Assembly: GCF_000143415.4 (NCBI RefSeq)
Contig: NW_003314356.1
Coordinates: 355,462 to 419,461, forward strand
Direction: 5' to 3'
Length of the DNA stretch: 64,000 nucleotides
DNA from: Selaginella moellendorffii
Lineage: Eukaryota; Streptophyta; Lycopodiopsida; Selaginellales; Selaginellaceae
Part shown: piece after piece, positions 43,301 to 54,119 of the stretch
How positions within the stretch are numbered: the first letter of the stretch is position 1
How the letters are laid out: each line of letters opens with the position of its first letter
Notes under the pieces: model-generated
What the model was told of the DNA's origin: nothing
The model's database searches: none
The model's input: the letters and a program-made list of their open reading frames with translations, nothing else
Program-made: the position numbers and the translations under genes

Positions 43301-44704
43301 CGAGGGGACTTGTTCAATAGGTTGGGAAAGGCAAAATACTTCTCAAGGATTGACCTAAGGTCAGGATACTACCAGATCAGGGTAGCTGAGGAAGATGTCG
43401 AGAAGACAACCTGTCGAACGAGGTATGGGAGCTTTGAGTTTCTGGTGATGCCCTTTGGGCTGTGCAATGCGCCGGCAACATTTTCGGCGTTGATGAACCA
43501 CATCTTTGTACCCTATCTGGATCACTTCATGGTCGTCTATATCGACGACATCCTGATCTATAGCGAGACGCTAGAGGAGCATGCCGAACACTTGGCGAAG
43601 GTGTTTGAGAAACTAAGGGAACACAAACTGTATGCTAAAGAGAGCAAATGTGACTTTGCTCAACAAGAGGTAAAGTTTCTCGGGCATGTGGTGGGCCAGG
43701 ATGGGCTCAAGGTGGACCCGGAGAAGGTCCAAGCGATCCAGGAATGGGAGCAACCATCGAATGTACATGAGTTGAGGGCGTTCTTGGGGCTATGCAACTA
43801 CTACCGAAATTTTATCAGACACTATTCGAGAGTAGCCCTGCCCTTAACAGACCAAACAGGAAAAGGGAAGATGGTATGGACAGCGGAATGCGAGGCGGCA
43901 TTCGTCCACCTCAAAGGGAAGTTGAGGAAGGCTCCTGTGTTGGTATTACCAGACTTTGGTAAGGACTTTGAGGTAGAAACAGATGCTTCAGACTTCGCGT
44001 TGGGCGCAGTTTTGAAGCAAGACAAATATCTAGTAGCATTCTTCTCGAAGAAGTTGGACAAGGCTCAACGGAAGTGGCCTGCCCACGAGAAGGAATTGTT
44101 TGCGGTGGTCAAGGCGCTCAAGGAGTGGCGACACTACCTTGGGAGACACTTCAAGGTTTACACGGACAATGTGGCAACGAAACACTTCTTGTCACAGCCC
44201 GACCTGAGAGGGAAACAAGGTTGCTGGGCCAATGCCTTGGCCGAGTTTGATTGTGAAATTCTGTACAAGCCTGGGAAAAGCAACATCGTGGCGGATGCAC
44301 TAAGTCGAAAAGCGAGCTTGAGGTTGGCGATATCCAGCACAACAACAACCTTCGGGGACAATGTGCGGACAGCATATGAGAACGATGGTCTAGCACAAGA
44401 AGTGTTGCTGAGGAATCTGGAGGCACAGGAAGCTCACCAGAGAGGTGAGCTGCCAACGGAAGAGAAAACGAGCTATGCGGAACGCAACAAACTCATCTAT
44501 TACAAGCAAACGAGGGTGTATGTTTCAGAAGGGGAACTAAGGAAGGCAGCCTTAGAAGAGTGTCATGACGGACCTCTTGCGGGACACGGCAGAGTGCCCA
44601 AGACGATGGGCTTACTCAAGAGGAAGTACCATTGGCCAGATATGGCTAAGGACGTCCAAGACTATGTAAAGACATGCCAACATGTCAACAGGTCAAAGCC
44701 GTGA
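43301..44704 (+). pseudogene. C1 reverse transcriptase, RNase H and integrase N-terminus (first copy)
   Basis: 464-codon frame: [16 protein letters not shown] (catalytic Asp), [14 protein letters not shown] and [11 protein letters not shown] (YxDD), then RNase H with [29 protein letters not shown] and NIVADALSR. The integrase zinc domain starts [13 protein letters not shown]; a 1-nt deletion at about 44672 disrupts CPTCQ, ending the frame. The RT N-terminus (fingers) is deleted. Polymerase active-site residues are intact. Confidence 0.88.
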
Positions 44705-45871
44705 CTAAGGCTAGTGGGGGCTTGTTGCAAAGCATCCCAATTCCACATCGTCTGTGGAAATGTCTTACGATGGACTTCATCACGGGACTTCCCCCAAACG
44801 AGGGGTTTGATGCGATATTCGTGGTGGTGGACCAATTTTCAAAAATGGCACATTTCATACCCACCACAACGGAAGTGGATGCGGAAGGTGTGGCGAAGGA
44901 AGGCTCCAGTGTTGGCATTACCAGATTTTGGTAAGGACTTTGAGGTAGACACGGATGCTTCGGACTTTGCGTTGGGCGCAGTTTTGAAGCAAGACAACCA
45001 TCCAGTAGCATTCTTCTCGAAGAAGTTGGACAAGGCTCAACGAAAGTAGCCTGCCCACGAGAAGGAATTGTTTGCGGTGGTCAAGGCGCTCAAGGAGTGG
45101 CGACACTACCTTGGGAGAAACTTCAAGGTTTACACGGACAATGTGGCAACGAAACACTTCTTGTCACAGCCCGACCTGAGAGGGAAACAAGGTCGATGGG
45201 CCAATGCCTTGGCCGAGTTTGATTGCGAGATTTTGTACAAGCCTGGGAAGAGCAACATCATGGCGGATGCGCTAAGTTGAAAAGCGAGCTTGAGGTTGGC
45301 GATATCCAGCACAACAACAACCTTCGGGGACGATGTGTGGACAGCATATGAGAACGATGGTCTAGCACAAGAAGTGTTGCTGAGGAATCTGGAGGCACGG
45401 GAAGCTCACCAGAGAGGTGAGCTGCCAACGGAAGAGAAAACGGGCTATGCGGAACGCAACAAACTCATCTATTACAAGCAAACGAGGGTGTATGTTTCAG
45501 AAGGGGAACTAAGGAAGGCAGCCTTAGAAGAGTGTCATGACGGACCTCTTGCGGGACACGGCAGAGTGCCCAAGACGATGGGCTTACTCAAGAGGAAGTA
45601 CCATTGGCCAGATATGGCTAAGGACGTCCAAGACTATGTAAAGACATGTCCAACATGTCAACAGGTCAAAGCCGTGACTAAGGCTAGTGGGGGCTTGTTG
45701 CAAAGCATCCCAATTCCACATCGTCTGTGGAAATGTCTTACGATGGACTTCATCACGGGACTTCCCCCAAACGAGGGGTTTGATGCGATATTCGTGGTGG
45801 TGGACCAATTTTCAAAAATGGCACATTTCATACCCACCACAACGGAAGTGGATGCGGAAGGTGTGGCGAAG
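43927..45871 (+). repeat. Tandem duplication inside C1 pol (972 and 973 bp)
   Basis: 43927-44898 is repeated at 44899-45871, joined precisely after GGTGTGGCGAAG. Each unit covers RNase H, the integrase zinc domain and the first part of the integrase core. The copies differ by a 1-nt deletion in the first and by two nonsense changes in the second (TAG at 45047, TGA at 45278). Confidence 0.9.
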
Positions 45872-46022
45872 CTGTTCTTCGAACAAGTGGTTCGAGTACG
45901 GGGAAGGCCGGAAGAGATCATCTCAGATCGAGATAAGATCTTCACTAGTAAGTTCTGGAGGACTCTCCTGGAACAGTATCGCACCAAGTTGAAATTTAGC
46001 ACAGCCTATCACCCACAGACAG
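44899..46022 (+). pseudogene. C1 RNase H and integrase (second copy)
   Basis: The second copy has an intact zinc domain, [10 protein letters not shown] ... [27 protein letters not shown] holds the first catalytic Asp and EEIISDRDKIFTSKFW the second. STAYHPQT leads up to the intron donor at 46022. Stops at 45047 and 45278 lie in the RNase H part. Only this copy connects to the integrase C-terminus. Confidence 0.82.
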
Positions 46023-46069
46023 GTATGGGGTATTAAGTCAAGTTTGGTGGCACTAACACTTCTTGACAG
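46023..46069 (+). other. 47-nt intron within the C1 integrase
   Basis: Donor ACAG/GTATGG, CTAAC branch-like site at 46053-46057, acceptor TTGACAG. Removal joins YHPQT to DGQTERVNRQLEDY, restoring the conserved motif with the catalytic Glu in phase 1. Unspliced, it gives a stop within six codons. Confidence 0.72.
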
Positions 46070-46487
46070 ACGGACAAACGGAAAGGGTGAATAGGCAGCT
46101 GGAGGATTATTTGTGATGCTATGTCTCGGGAGACCAGACCAATTGGGTAAGTCATTTGGGCCTTGCGGAAATGTGTTATAACAACTCACCACATTTGAGT
46201 ATTGGGGTGAGTCCATGGGAAGTCATCAATGGGCGAGCTATTGAAGGTCCTGTGGAACTCGGCGTGGCCGAGTATCATGGAGAGTTACCGGCAGTGGAGG
46301 CATTCACGGCGGAAAGACTCAACATTTGGAATCTAGTGAGGGATTCCTTGGAACGAGCTCAACAAAGGCAAACCAAGTACGCAAACTTAAAGCACCGGGA
46401 TGTAGAGTTCAAAGCTGGGGAGAAGGTGTGGCTGAACACCAAGAACCTCAGGCTACCAAGTGGGATCAGCCGAAAGTTGACCCAAAG
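46070..46487 (+). pseudogene. C1 integrase core end and C-terminal part
   Basis: DGQTERVNRQLEDY (catalytic Glu) is followed by a stop at about 46115, then MCYNNSPHLSIGVSPWEVIN, KAGEKVWLNTKNLRLPSG and RKLTQR at the second donor. This is the normal chromovirus order. Confidence 0.78.
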
Positions 46488-46539
46488 GTAAAAATGCATG
46501 TATTCCTATAAATGAATTGATCTTGAGTTCCTTAAGCAG
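46488..46539 (+). other. 52-nt intron in the C1 integrase C-terminus
   Basis: Donor AAAG/GTAAAA, acceptor TTAAGCAG. Splicing in phase 2 joins KLTQ to RFAGPYKIEARIG, the usual KL-x-x-RF-x-GP-[FY] junction. Unspliced, it is a stop immediately after AGG. Confidence 0.7.
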
Positions 46540-46759
46540 GTTCGCGGGGCCTTACAAGATTGAGGCACGAATCGGTAAAGTGGCTTACCGACTCCGACTT
46601 CCTCGAGAGATGGGAAAGATGCATCCCATGTTCCACGTGAACTTACTCAAGCCGTATTTTGAGGATCTGCTTTGCAAGGACCAAGTAAGACCTTTACCTG
46701 AGGTTATCCAAGGGGAAGAGGAATACGAAGTCAAGGCCATCCTCAATGCGGGGGGGGGC
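46540..46759 (+). pseudogene. C1 integrase end and truncated chromodomain
   Basis: FAGPYKIEARIGKVAYRLRL and HPMFHVNLLKPYFED finish integrase. EEEYEVKAILNA looks like the first strand of a chromodomain (EYEVExIL) before a G-run and the LTR. The rest of the domain, with its aromatic cage, is absent. Confidence 0.72.
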
Positions 46760-47488
46760 TGCAGGGGGTTCCAAAAGTAGGGATAGTGAGGTCTAGGAAC
46801 CAGTTTTGAAGGGACTCTCCAGTGGGGCTCCCAAACCGACTTGAGGTTGGGATTGGGATCGAGGGGCCTTGGGTGGGAGTGAGCATGGACTTGGTTGGTG
46901 CCAGAGGGGCCATCCAAGGAAGTGCTCAAGAGCAGCTCCCACTCCCGAAAGGGAAACCGATTGCAGTGCTCCCGGCTCATGTGGAGTGGTGCCCCACTTG
47001 AGTACCATGCGGCTCATTGGTCCTCGCCCTTCCTAGGGGCTTGGGCCTTCCTTTGAGATGGAAGTGGGGGGGTAGAGGTACCCACACCGGGCCATTAGGC
47101 CACGGTGTTTCGCCCCGACATCCCGAAGCAAGTGCTGCACCCAAGGCTTGGGATTTAGAGGGTCCCATGATCAAGTCTTGTTGTGCCAAGGGGTGTTAGA
47201 AACCTGGAGGCTTGGTGTGCTTGGCTGCTTGTGCCTGCGGGGAGTGTAGCTGAACCTTAAGTCCAGTCTAACCCGGGGAGGGGGATTGGGAGAGAATTGG
47301 GAATCCGTGGATGGATGGCCAACGCTCCGTTGCTTGTGCAGTGAGTAGCTGAAAGCAAGTAGGACCAAGTAGGAGTTGGTACCATAGGCGAGAACCTTGG
47401 CGAGGGAACTTCGCAAAAGCCAAGGCAATGTCGGACGGATAAACGAGGTAAGCTAGCAAATTGGAAAGCAAAAAATTTATGGCTTACA
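46760..47488 (+). repeat. 3' LTR of C1
   Basis: Direct repeat of 40632-41365, preceded by a G9 purine run. Confidence 0.82.
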
Positions 47489-48921
47489 TATTGAGCATAC
47501 ACCTCCAGCTCTTGAGAACTTTGCAAATGAGATGCGGCAGCTGAAGGAGATCATACTTTAGCAACAATCACAACATGATAAGCTGCTCTAGGAGCTGGTG
47601 GAGTCCAGGAAAGAGGCCATTGCAGCTCAGGAACGCAGATTTAAGTCCCATTGGTGCACTCACTGCGAGATGAACACACACAACACACAGCACTGCTTCA
47701 AGCTTCACCTAGATCTTTGGCCTCCATCTTTTCAACGTGTCCAACAACGTCCCTTTGCGGACAACTCCACATCGTCTCGGGGTCCAAAGACATATCAGGA
47801 GCAGTTGGAGCAACAAGCAATTGAGGCAACCCCTTCGTCAAGCAAAGGCAAGGCACAAGCCTCATCGGTCAACACGATTTTGGTAGCCGAGGAACTCTAT
47901 AGACAATAGTAGCAAACCGCAGCCACTTGAGCCCAAGCGAAGAAGAAAGCAGCAGCTCAGCCTGCCATAGATCCCCCAGTGTCGGTTAAGAGTGGATCTC
48001 TGTTGGCACCAGATCTAGTGACACAGAGGGTGGCTTGTAAACTCCTCTTCAAGTCACTACTGTCTTCTCTTTCTGAGATCTCACCAATAGCTATTCCTAT
48101 TCTGGAGTTGGTTCTTCAACAGCTAGTTCACACTCTCGTCACCTTTTTGCTCCAAGACATGTTGTGTTTTGTCCCAGGATTCAGCCAGCGTTTAGAGGAG
48201 TTTGCACGGTTAGGAACACTAGAGAGCACTCTCAAGAGGACTCCTCAAGAGATGCACATTGTCGACATGATAAGATATGGTGGAGATCCTAGCCCATTCT
48301 TCATCCTGGTGCAAATTGGTACTTCCTCTTCTAGGATGGATGCTTTGGTTGACTCCGGTTCTGGAAACAACATTATCTCTCTTGAAGCTGCCCTTTTAAC
48401 ACAGCTACAAATCACTAAGAGCTCCTCCATTGTGCTCAAGACCTTTGCCAACCACACCATTCCTCCAGCGGGCATTTGCTGTGGTGTCAAGGTCTCAGTG
48501 CAGGGTGTTGTTTCTGAGGTAGATTTCCTCGTGGTTGATTACCAACGTCTTGGAACATTCTTTTTCAAGGACTCTATCATCCTTGGCGATGCATCTTAGT
48601 GATGAGGACAAGCTTCATGCACATGACTTAGAGGTTCTTGCCTTGGAAGAACAGTGATAATCCACATGAGAACATCTCCTTCGAGGCAAGCTGAAGATTA
48701 AGTCAGTCATTGATCATCAACGGTCTGCCGAACCATTCAAAGATGGCAATCTTGTTGTACTCAAGGAGTTTACACCACCTTCGAAGTTCTCCCCTCGCTG
48801 GACCAGCCCCTACTTTGTCCAGCAATACGTCGGAGGTGGAGTATATGTGCTAGTTGATGTTGATGGATGTGAACTCCCACATGCTCACAACCACTCTCAT
48901 CTCAAACGCTTCATTCGGTGA
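47489..48921 (+). pseudogene. Non-autonomous gypsy derivative E: gag knuckle, protease, integrase C-terminus
   Basis: Frame 47598-47909 has CTHCEMNTHNTQHC (canonical CX2CX4HX4C) followed by FKLHLDLWPP. Frame 47979-48599 has FILVQIGTSSSRMDALVDSG then SGNNII, an aspartic protease active site of the D-S-G-S type. From 48691 the sequence reads FKDGNLVVLKEF, KFSPRWTSPYFVQQY and CELPHAHNHSHLKRF, an integrase C-terminal module. RT, RNase H and the integrase core are missing between protease and this module. It depends on a partner if it is mobile. Confidence 0.7.
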
Positions 48922-50274
48922 GACATTCCTCTTCTCTTCTTTTTCTTTTTCTTTTTCTTCCTTTCTTTCACTTTACTTTCTTGGCTACTTTTCTTACTTT
49001 CAGAGGGTGTTTCTCCATTGGACCATGGCCCATGCCTTGGATTTTGTGCTCAGGCTGCATTGCTATTTGTATGGAGGTCCCTTGCTTGGCTTAGTCTATA
49101 TTCCAGGTTCTTTGGTCCTTCCCTTAACATTACTATACCCCACACATTTCCCACACTCATTCTATATCATCTACACTCACAGTTCCATCACCCATCACTT
49201 CTAGCAGCGTTGGCCGCACTTATCTCTAGATGCCCATTTTGCATCTTTCATTCTTTCACCATCATTCACATCTCTATTTGAGGTTACATTTACACCATAC
49301 CATGGACACACATACATGCACCAACAACAAAAGATGCCACCTAATTTGGACGTGCCATTTCCAAGATATCCTTCTGACCATTTGTCGACAACGCACTAGC
49401 TTTTCTAGAGCAACTTTATTCCAACCAAGTGAGCTTGTTCACTCAAGGCACCTAGGTGGATCTTTAAGCAAGGCCACAGAAGCCAAAAGCACTTTCTTCT
49501 GCTCCAACACTTAGTGGACACATGCCACCTTCCTTTACCGGCAACCTAACAACTACAACGTCCTTTTCAGCTGTTGTCTTCTTCAGTCCGACACATTAGA
49601 CCATTGGCCTAACACTTTAAGAGATGGCCACCATTTTGGTGCTCCACCATATCACTCCACCATATCGGTACTGGAGCAAGCGCAGGAGTAGGAGCGAGAG
49701 CAGGTGGTTACTGGTTACAGGTCCCCAGTACGTCTCCTTCCATTTTCACCTTTATTATTCTTATTTAAGAGATGGCCTCCTTTTCAAAGTGCCACCACCA
49801 TCTCGGCACTCCACCATCTCACTCCATCTTTCATCATTTCCACACTTACCACCCTTGGGCAACACATCCCCTCTTCTACCTCTTTTTCTTTTTCGATTTC
49901 AGCCAAACCTTGGAGCATACCAGAAGTCAACAAGAGGCTACATTTGCATATTACACTTTCCTAAGCCAAAATCCAGGTACGGGTTAAGTTCTTTGGGTAC
50001 TCACTCTTTTTCCTCTATTTTCCTCCTCTTTTCACAATTTTTCTGCACTTTTTCTTCAACTTCAAGATCCAATTTGACTACAGCGTTTCCCACCAGGTTT
50101 TCCTCCCTCTTTCCAAACTTCACACCTACCTCTTTGCTTTCTTTTTCCACTTTGCTTTCTAGAGTTTCTACTATTTCACGCAGCTACCAGCACATGGCTT
50201 CAGTAGCAGAGGTACTCTACACTCTTCAGAGGGTTCTCGTGCGTCTGGAGCTAGTGCAATCCACCATGGTCGCA
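48922..50274 (+). other. Pyrimidine-rich 3' region of derivative E
   Basis: Long C/T-rich sequence with CTTTTT and TTTCTT runs. Leu/Phe/Ser-rich frames (48854-49204, 49624-50280) follow from this composition and carry no recognisable domain. A repeated GCTCCACCATATCACTCCAC-like unit occurs twice around 49640-49820. Confidence 0.45.
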
Positions 50275-50314
50275 TGTTAGGGCATGGCCACCGAGAGAGT
50301 GAGAGAGAGAGAAA

Positions 50315-50339
50315 GAATATTCTGGTCCTTAGAATATTC
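50315..50339 (+). promoter_or_regulatory. Heat-shock-element-like pair
   Basis: GAATATTC at 50315-50322 and 50332-50339; each fits GAAnnTTC. They lie 14-38 bp upstream of TATAAAA (50353-50359). Confidence 0.4.
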
Positions 50340-50352
50340 CCCATCTTCCTTG

Positions 50353-50359
50353 TATAAAA
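50353..50359 (+). promoter_or_regulatory. Candidate TATA box
   Basis: TATAAAA inside the short LTR-like block, downstream of the GAATATTC pair. Confidence 0.45.
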
Positions 50360-50470
50360 CCCTTGCCTCACAAGGGCAAGGGGGGGGGGGGGGGGGATTT
50401 TGTGGAGAGCATTGGAACATTTCTCATGTTTGAGTGAGCGTTGGGGGAAGTGCCCCTCCTTCCCCCAACA

Positions 50471-51700
50471 CATGACTGTGCTTGCCAACACTGCCACTTG
50501 GTCAGGGCTAGAAGGCCTACCCACTAAGTCCCATTGACATTTGGGACTTCCTTGCCACGTGAATATATCCTTAGTCACTACACAAAAGGATTTCTGCTCT
50601 TCTTTTTCTCAAAGCAAGACTCCAATAAGCCACACTAGGCAAGTAGTTAATGCCACCCACTTTTGGATTGGGAGCATCAACCATTTGATCTCGTAAGGTA
50701 GTTAAAGCTGCCTCTTGAACACTTCACCTAAGTACTCTATTTGTCCGTCTGTGCTCACTTTAGCTTTGGGCTCCTCAGTTCTTATATTATCACCCACTAA
50801 GTGGGTATAGCCTTCCTTGGTCACACAAGCCTTTGTTAGCTAAAATGATTCCATTGGAATCCTCCCCTTACTATACTTTTGGAGTTTATCAAACCTACCA
50901 AGGTCTGGGAAATGATCACTATAGGCTTTCATCCTCGGCCTTGGAATTGGACTCAGACTTGGACTCAGACTCAGACTTGGTCTCAATCTCAATTTCAGTC
51001 CCAGACTTAGTCTCGGTCCGAGTGTCTGTCTTGGTCCCAATCTCGGTCTTGGTCCCAGTCCAGTCTTGGTCCCCATCTCATACTCCTTCTTGGACTTCAT
51101 CTTGGACTCCACCTCAAACTCCATCTCAGACTCCATCTCAGACTCCATCTTAGACTCCATCTCAGATTCAATCTCAGTCTCAGTCTCAGTCTTGGCCTTA
51201 CTCTCAATATCGGTCTTCATCTCAGTCTCAGTCCCAGTCCCAGTCTTGGTCCCCACCTTGAAGTCCTTCTCAGACTCCTTCTCAGACTCCATCTTAGATT
51301 CCATCTTAGACTCCTTCTTAGACTCCATCTCAAACTCCTTCTCAAACTCCTTAGACTCCATCTCGAACTCCTTCTTAGACTCCTTCTTAGACTCCATCTC
51401 GAACTCCATCTTAGATTCCTTCTTGACTCCTTCTCGAACTCTTTCTCAGACTCAGATTCAACACTTCCATGTGTCACAACAGTTGCCATATGTCAGTGCT
51501 TCTCGTGTCCCTTTTCTAGAGGCTTGCTTATTGATCTCTTCATGCTTGTTCCTTGAGCCTTCATTAGGAGTTCCACTCCCACTCTCGACTTTTTGAGTTA
51601 GAGATTTTAGTCCAAATGTGTTATGCTCATTTGGCTTTTCAGCCACTACCACGTGACACCCCCTTAGCTCCACTTTGGGCTTAGAGATTTGTGTCTTAGA
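50471..51700 (-). repeat. Family A LTR inserted in C2, truncated at its 3' end
   Basis: The minus-strand reading runs from ACACAAATCTCTAAGCCC (51698) through the minisatellite (51450-50940), CCAAAAGTATAGTAAGG, and on to CCAAGTGGCAGTGTTGGC. It breaks at 50471 against the short LTR-like block. On the other side it abuts C2 protease sequence. The Ser/Asp frames across 50840-51596 are minisatellite artefacts. Confidence 0.72.
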
Positions 51701-52773
51701 CTTCCCTTGGAGGGGTAGTAGATGTTACAAATGATTTTCTACCAAAGTTGCTCGTGTAATAAGTAACTTTGATTTAGGAATTGGATCATGTACCTCAGTT
51801 TAAACTTTACCCAACTTAATAGCTATATTGACTCTGACCTTCTTAAAGTAAGGACATTTTTTAAAAAAGTGTCTCGCTTCACTGTAGTTGTAGTATATAT
51901 TATTTCCCACGCCATTAGTAAAGTTGGCCTTTTTATCAGTGGGTATGTCCCTTTTTGCCTGATTCCCCATGTACTTGCTCACTAGCCACTAGATCTGCCT
52001 TTCCAAAACTTTGAGGACTCATTCTTAGAGAAACTCTTCTGAAATTTCTTTTTGCCATATGTCCCTCTTGGTTTGGTTCCTTTGCTAAATGTGGACCCCA
52101 ACCCTGTCGTGTTCCCCTTTTGCAAATTATTATTAAAATACACTTTAATAGCTATAACCAATACTTCCTTATAGTTGGTCGGGTTTCAACCCATCACATC
52201 ACCTCAAGCCCTAGTTTGTAAGACTAATATGAAGGCATGGATTGGTATGAATGCATTCATATCACCCATATCTGTGAAAAGGATCCTCTTGGCTATAAAC
52301 CCATTCACATACTTTTTAATAGTTCCTGTTTTCTTCAACCTACTCAACTCATCCCTTAGGCGTAGAGTAGCATTTAGAGAAACATAAGTTGTGTGCATTC
52401 TCACCTTCATCACTTCCCAAGTGGCCACCATTCCTTTATTGGCCTCTATTGTTCTCCACCAAAACTTAGTGTTATCTGCTAAGTATGGTTTTAGATATGG
52501 GACCTTTTCCAAATTTGGTAACTGCAATGCTTGAAAATAATGGACTAATTCTACTTCTTTTTTTTCAACCTTGTTCAGTTTTACCTCGGTCTCTTCAAAA
52601 TGGTCCATGCCATCTATATTGCCAACATTTGCAGTTTTTTTGCCTTTTCTCCTACTTCTCATCACACTTTGACTTGTGTACAACGTTCTCTAGTAGGGCA
52701 TTGGTCTGTGCCAATTATCCTTCTACAACGTCCAATCAAACTTTAAACAACTAAACCTCCCTATTGAACTTCT
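51701..52773 (-). pseudogene. Chromovirus C2 gag to protease start
   Basis: On the minus strand, ORF 52683-52204 gives KVPYLKPYLADNTKFWWRTI, ANKGMVATWEVMKVRMH and YVNGFIAKRILFTDMGDMNA, a close match to C1 gag. 51982-51800 gives the knuckle as YNYSEARHFFKKC, so its first two Cys are lost. The region after it matches the C1 gag/protease junction up to CCCTCCAAGGGAAG. Upstream it abuts the family A 3' LTR; the missing gag start lies at 61068-61199. Confidence 0.78.
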
Positions 52774-54119
52774 TGTAAGCAACTAATTTTTCCATTCTAC
52801 TTTAGTCACTTAACCACACCTCCGACCACTTGGAGGAGTCTCATTCACAACCTCCATAGAACTTGGGGCTTGCTAGCCTCGAGAATGGCAACCATGCCAC
52901 TAAAGCTTTACACTTAGTCCAAGTGTTCCACGTGTCCAATCCTATGACCGACACCCCAAGGTACCACCAATATATCAACCCGTTATGCTAAGGCCATGCC
53001 CCTTCACCTTGGTCACACTAGTGGTCTAACACCATCTACATCACAGTCCCATCTCTCCAAAACTTGGCCATCCATTTATGAGTGATCATTCTAAATCCAC
53101 TCCTTAGCATCCTTAGGATGCCTACAAACATGGGGAATAGCTTTCCCCAATATCCCTTTTTTAGTCCCCACCAAATCCCTTTCTGTCCATAGCCGTGTTC
53201 GCCAACACTGCCACTTGATCAGGGTGTATAGGTTCGATCACCAAGTCCCACAGTCCTTTGGGACTTCCTCACCACATAACCATATCTTTGGTCACTACAC
53301 CAAAGGATTGCTCCTTTTCTTTTCCACAATCTAGGACTTTGGGACAATGATTCGAAACACCATGGCCCTACGCGAGCCTCGTGGGTACTCTCCCCGCCTT
53401 CCGTTTTTCGGTGCTTTAGCCATGGGCTTAGAGCAAGGTTCCATTGAGCCACGCTAGGTATCCAAATAGGTAGTGCCACCCACGCTTGGACTGGGAGCAT
53501 CAACCATTCGATCTCCTGGGGGAACTAGAGCCGGCTCTTGAACACTTCACCAAGCTACTTTCTTGTCGGTTCGTATTTACTCTAATCTTGGACTTCCCAG
53601 TGGTTAGCTCATCACCCAAAACTTGAGTCCAGCCTTCCTAGGCCAAATTAGCCTTTCCTGGCCAAATTAGCTCCACTGGGCTCCAACCCCCACACTCTCC
53701 CTACTATACTTTTGGAACCCCTGCAACTGCAACACCCCCCCGGGGGATGATTGCTTTGGGCTTTCACCCAACAGCTTGTATTAGTATCCGGACTCAGACT
53801 TGGACTTGGTCTTAGTCTCGACCTCGGCCTCAGACTCGATCTCGGTCTCAGACTCAATCTCGGTCTCGGGCTTGGTCTCGGTCTCGGTTCCATCTTGGGC
53901 TCTTCCACGTGTCATGTGTTGGTCCTCTTGTGTCCCTTTTCAAGAGACTCACTTATTGCTTGCTTCGTAGCACTTCATTGGGAATTGCACTCCTGTTTTC
54001 GACCTTTCAAGTCGGAGCTTTTAGTCCAAACATGTTATGCTCGTTTAGCTTTCGCTTCGGCCACCACCACGTGGTGCCCTTTTGGCTCTGCTTTGGGGCT
54101 TAGGGATTTGTGTCTCACA
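52774..54119 (-). repeat. 3' LTR of A1 (family A)
   Basis: 1,346 bp, TGTGAGACAC start (54119) and GCTTACA end (52774) on the minus strand. It has a short minisatellite (53900-53780) and the module CCAAAAGTATAGTAGGGAGA. Confidence 0.8.

Larger units (their letters stand above)
40632..47488 (+). mobile_element. Ty3/gypsy chromovirus C1
   Basis: Direct repeats 40632-41365 and 46760-47488 (TGTAGGGGGTTCC or TGCAGGGGG start, GGCTTACA end, about 93 percent alike) flank gag, protease, RT, RNase H, integrase and the start of a chromodomain-like sequence. The primer site is initiator Met. It has an RT deletion, a 972-bp pol duplication and two or three apparent introns. No clean target duplication was found, and the upstream minisatellite may belong to the LTR. 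Relatives: 1-570 and C2 on the minus strand. Confidence 0.88.
50275..50470 (+). repeat. Candidate short LTR of derivative E
   Basis: 196 bp beginning TGTTAGGG and ending CCCCAACA. It contains GA repeats, two GAATATTC boxes, TATAAAAC and a hairpin (CCCTTGCC ... GGCAAGGG) before a G-run. No second copy exists in the window, so LTR status is inferred from TG/CA ends, promoter layout and position. Confidence 0.4.

Noticed and set aside
49624-50280. 218-codon Ser/Phe/Leu-rich frame
   Set aside because: Pyrimidine-rich tract of derivative E; no motif and strongly composition-driven.
50840-51596. Ser/Asp-rich and Glu/Lys-rich frames
   Set aside because: The same minisatellite in another family A LTR.
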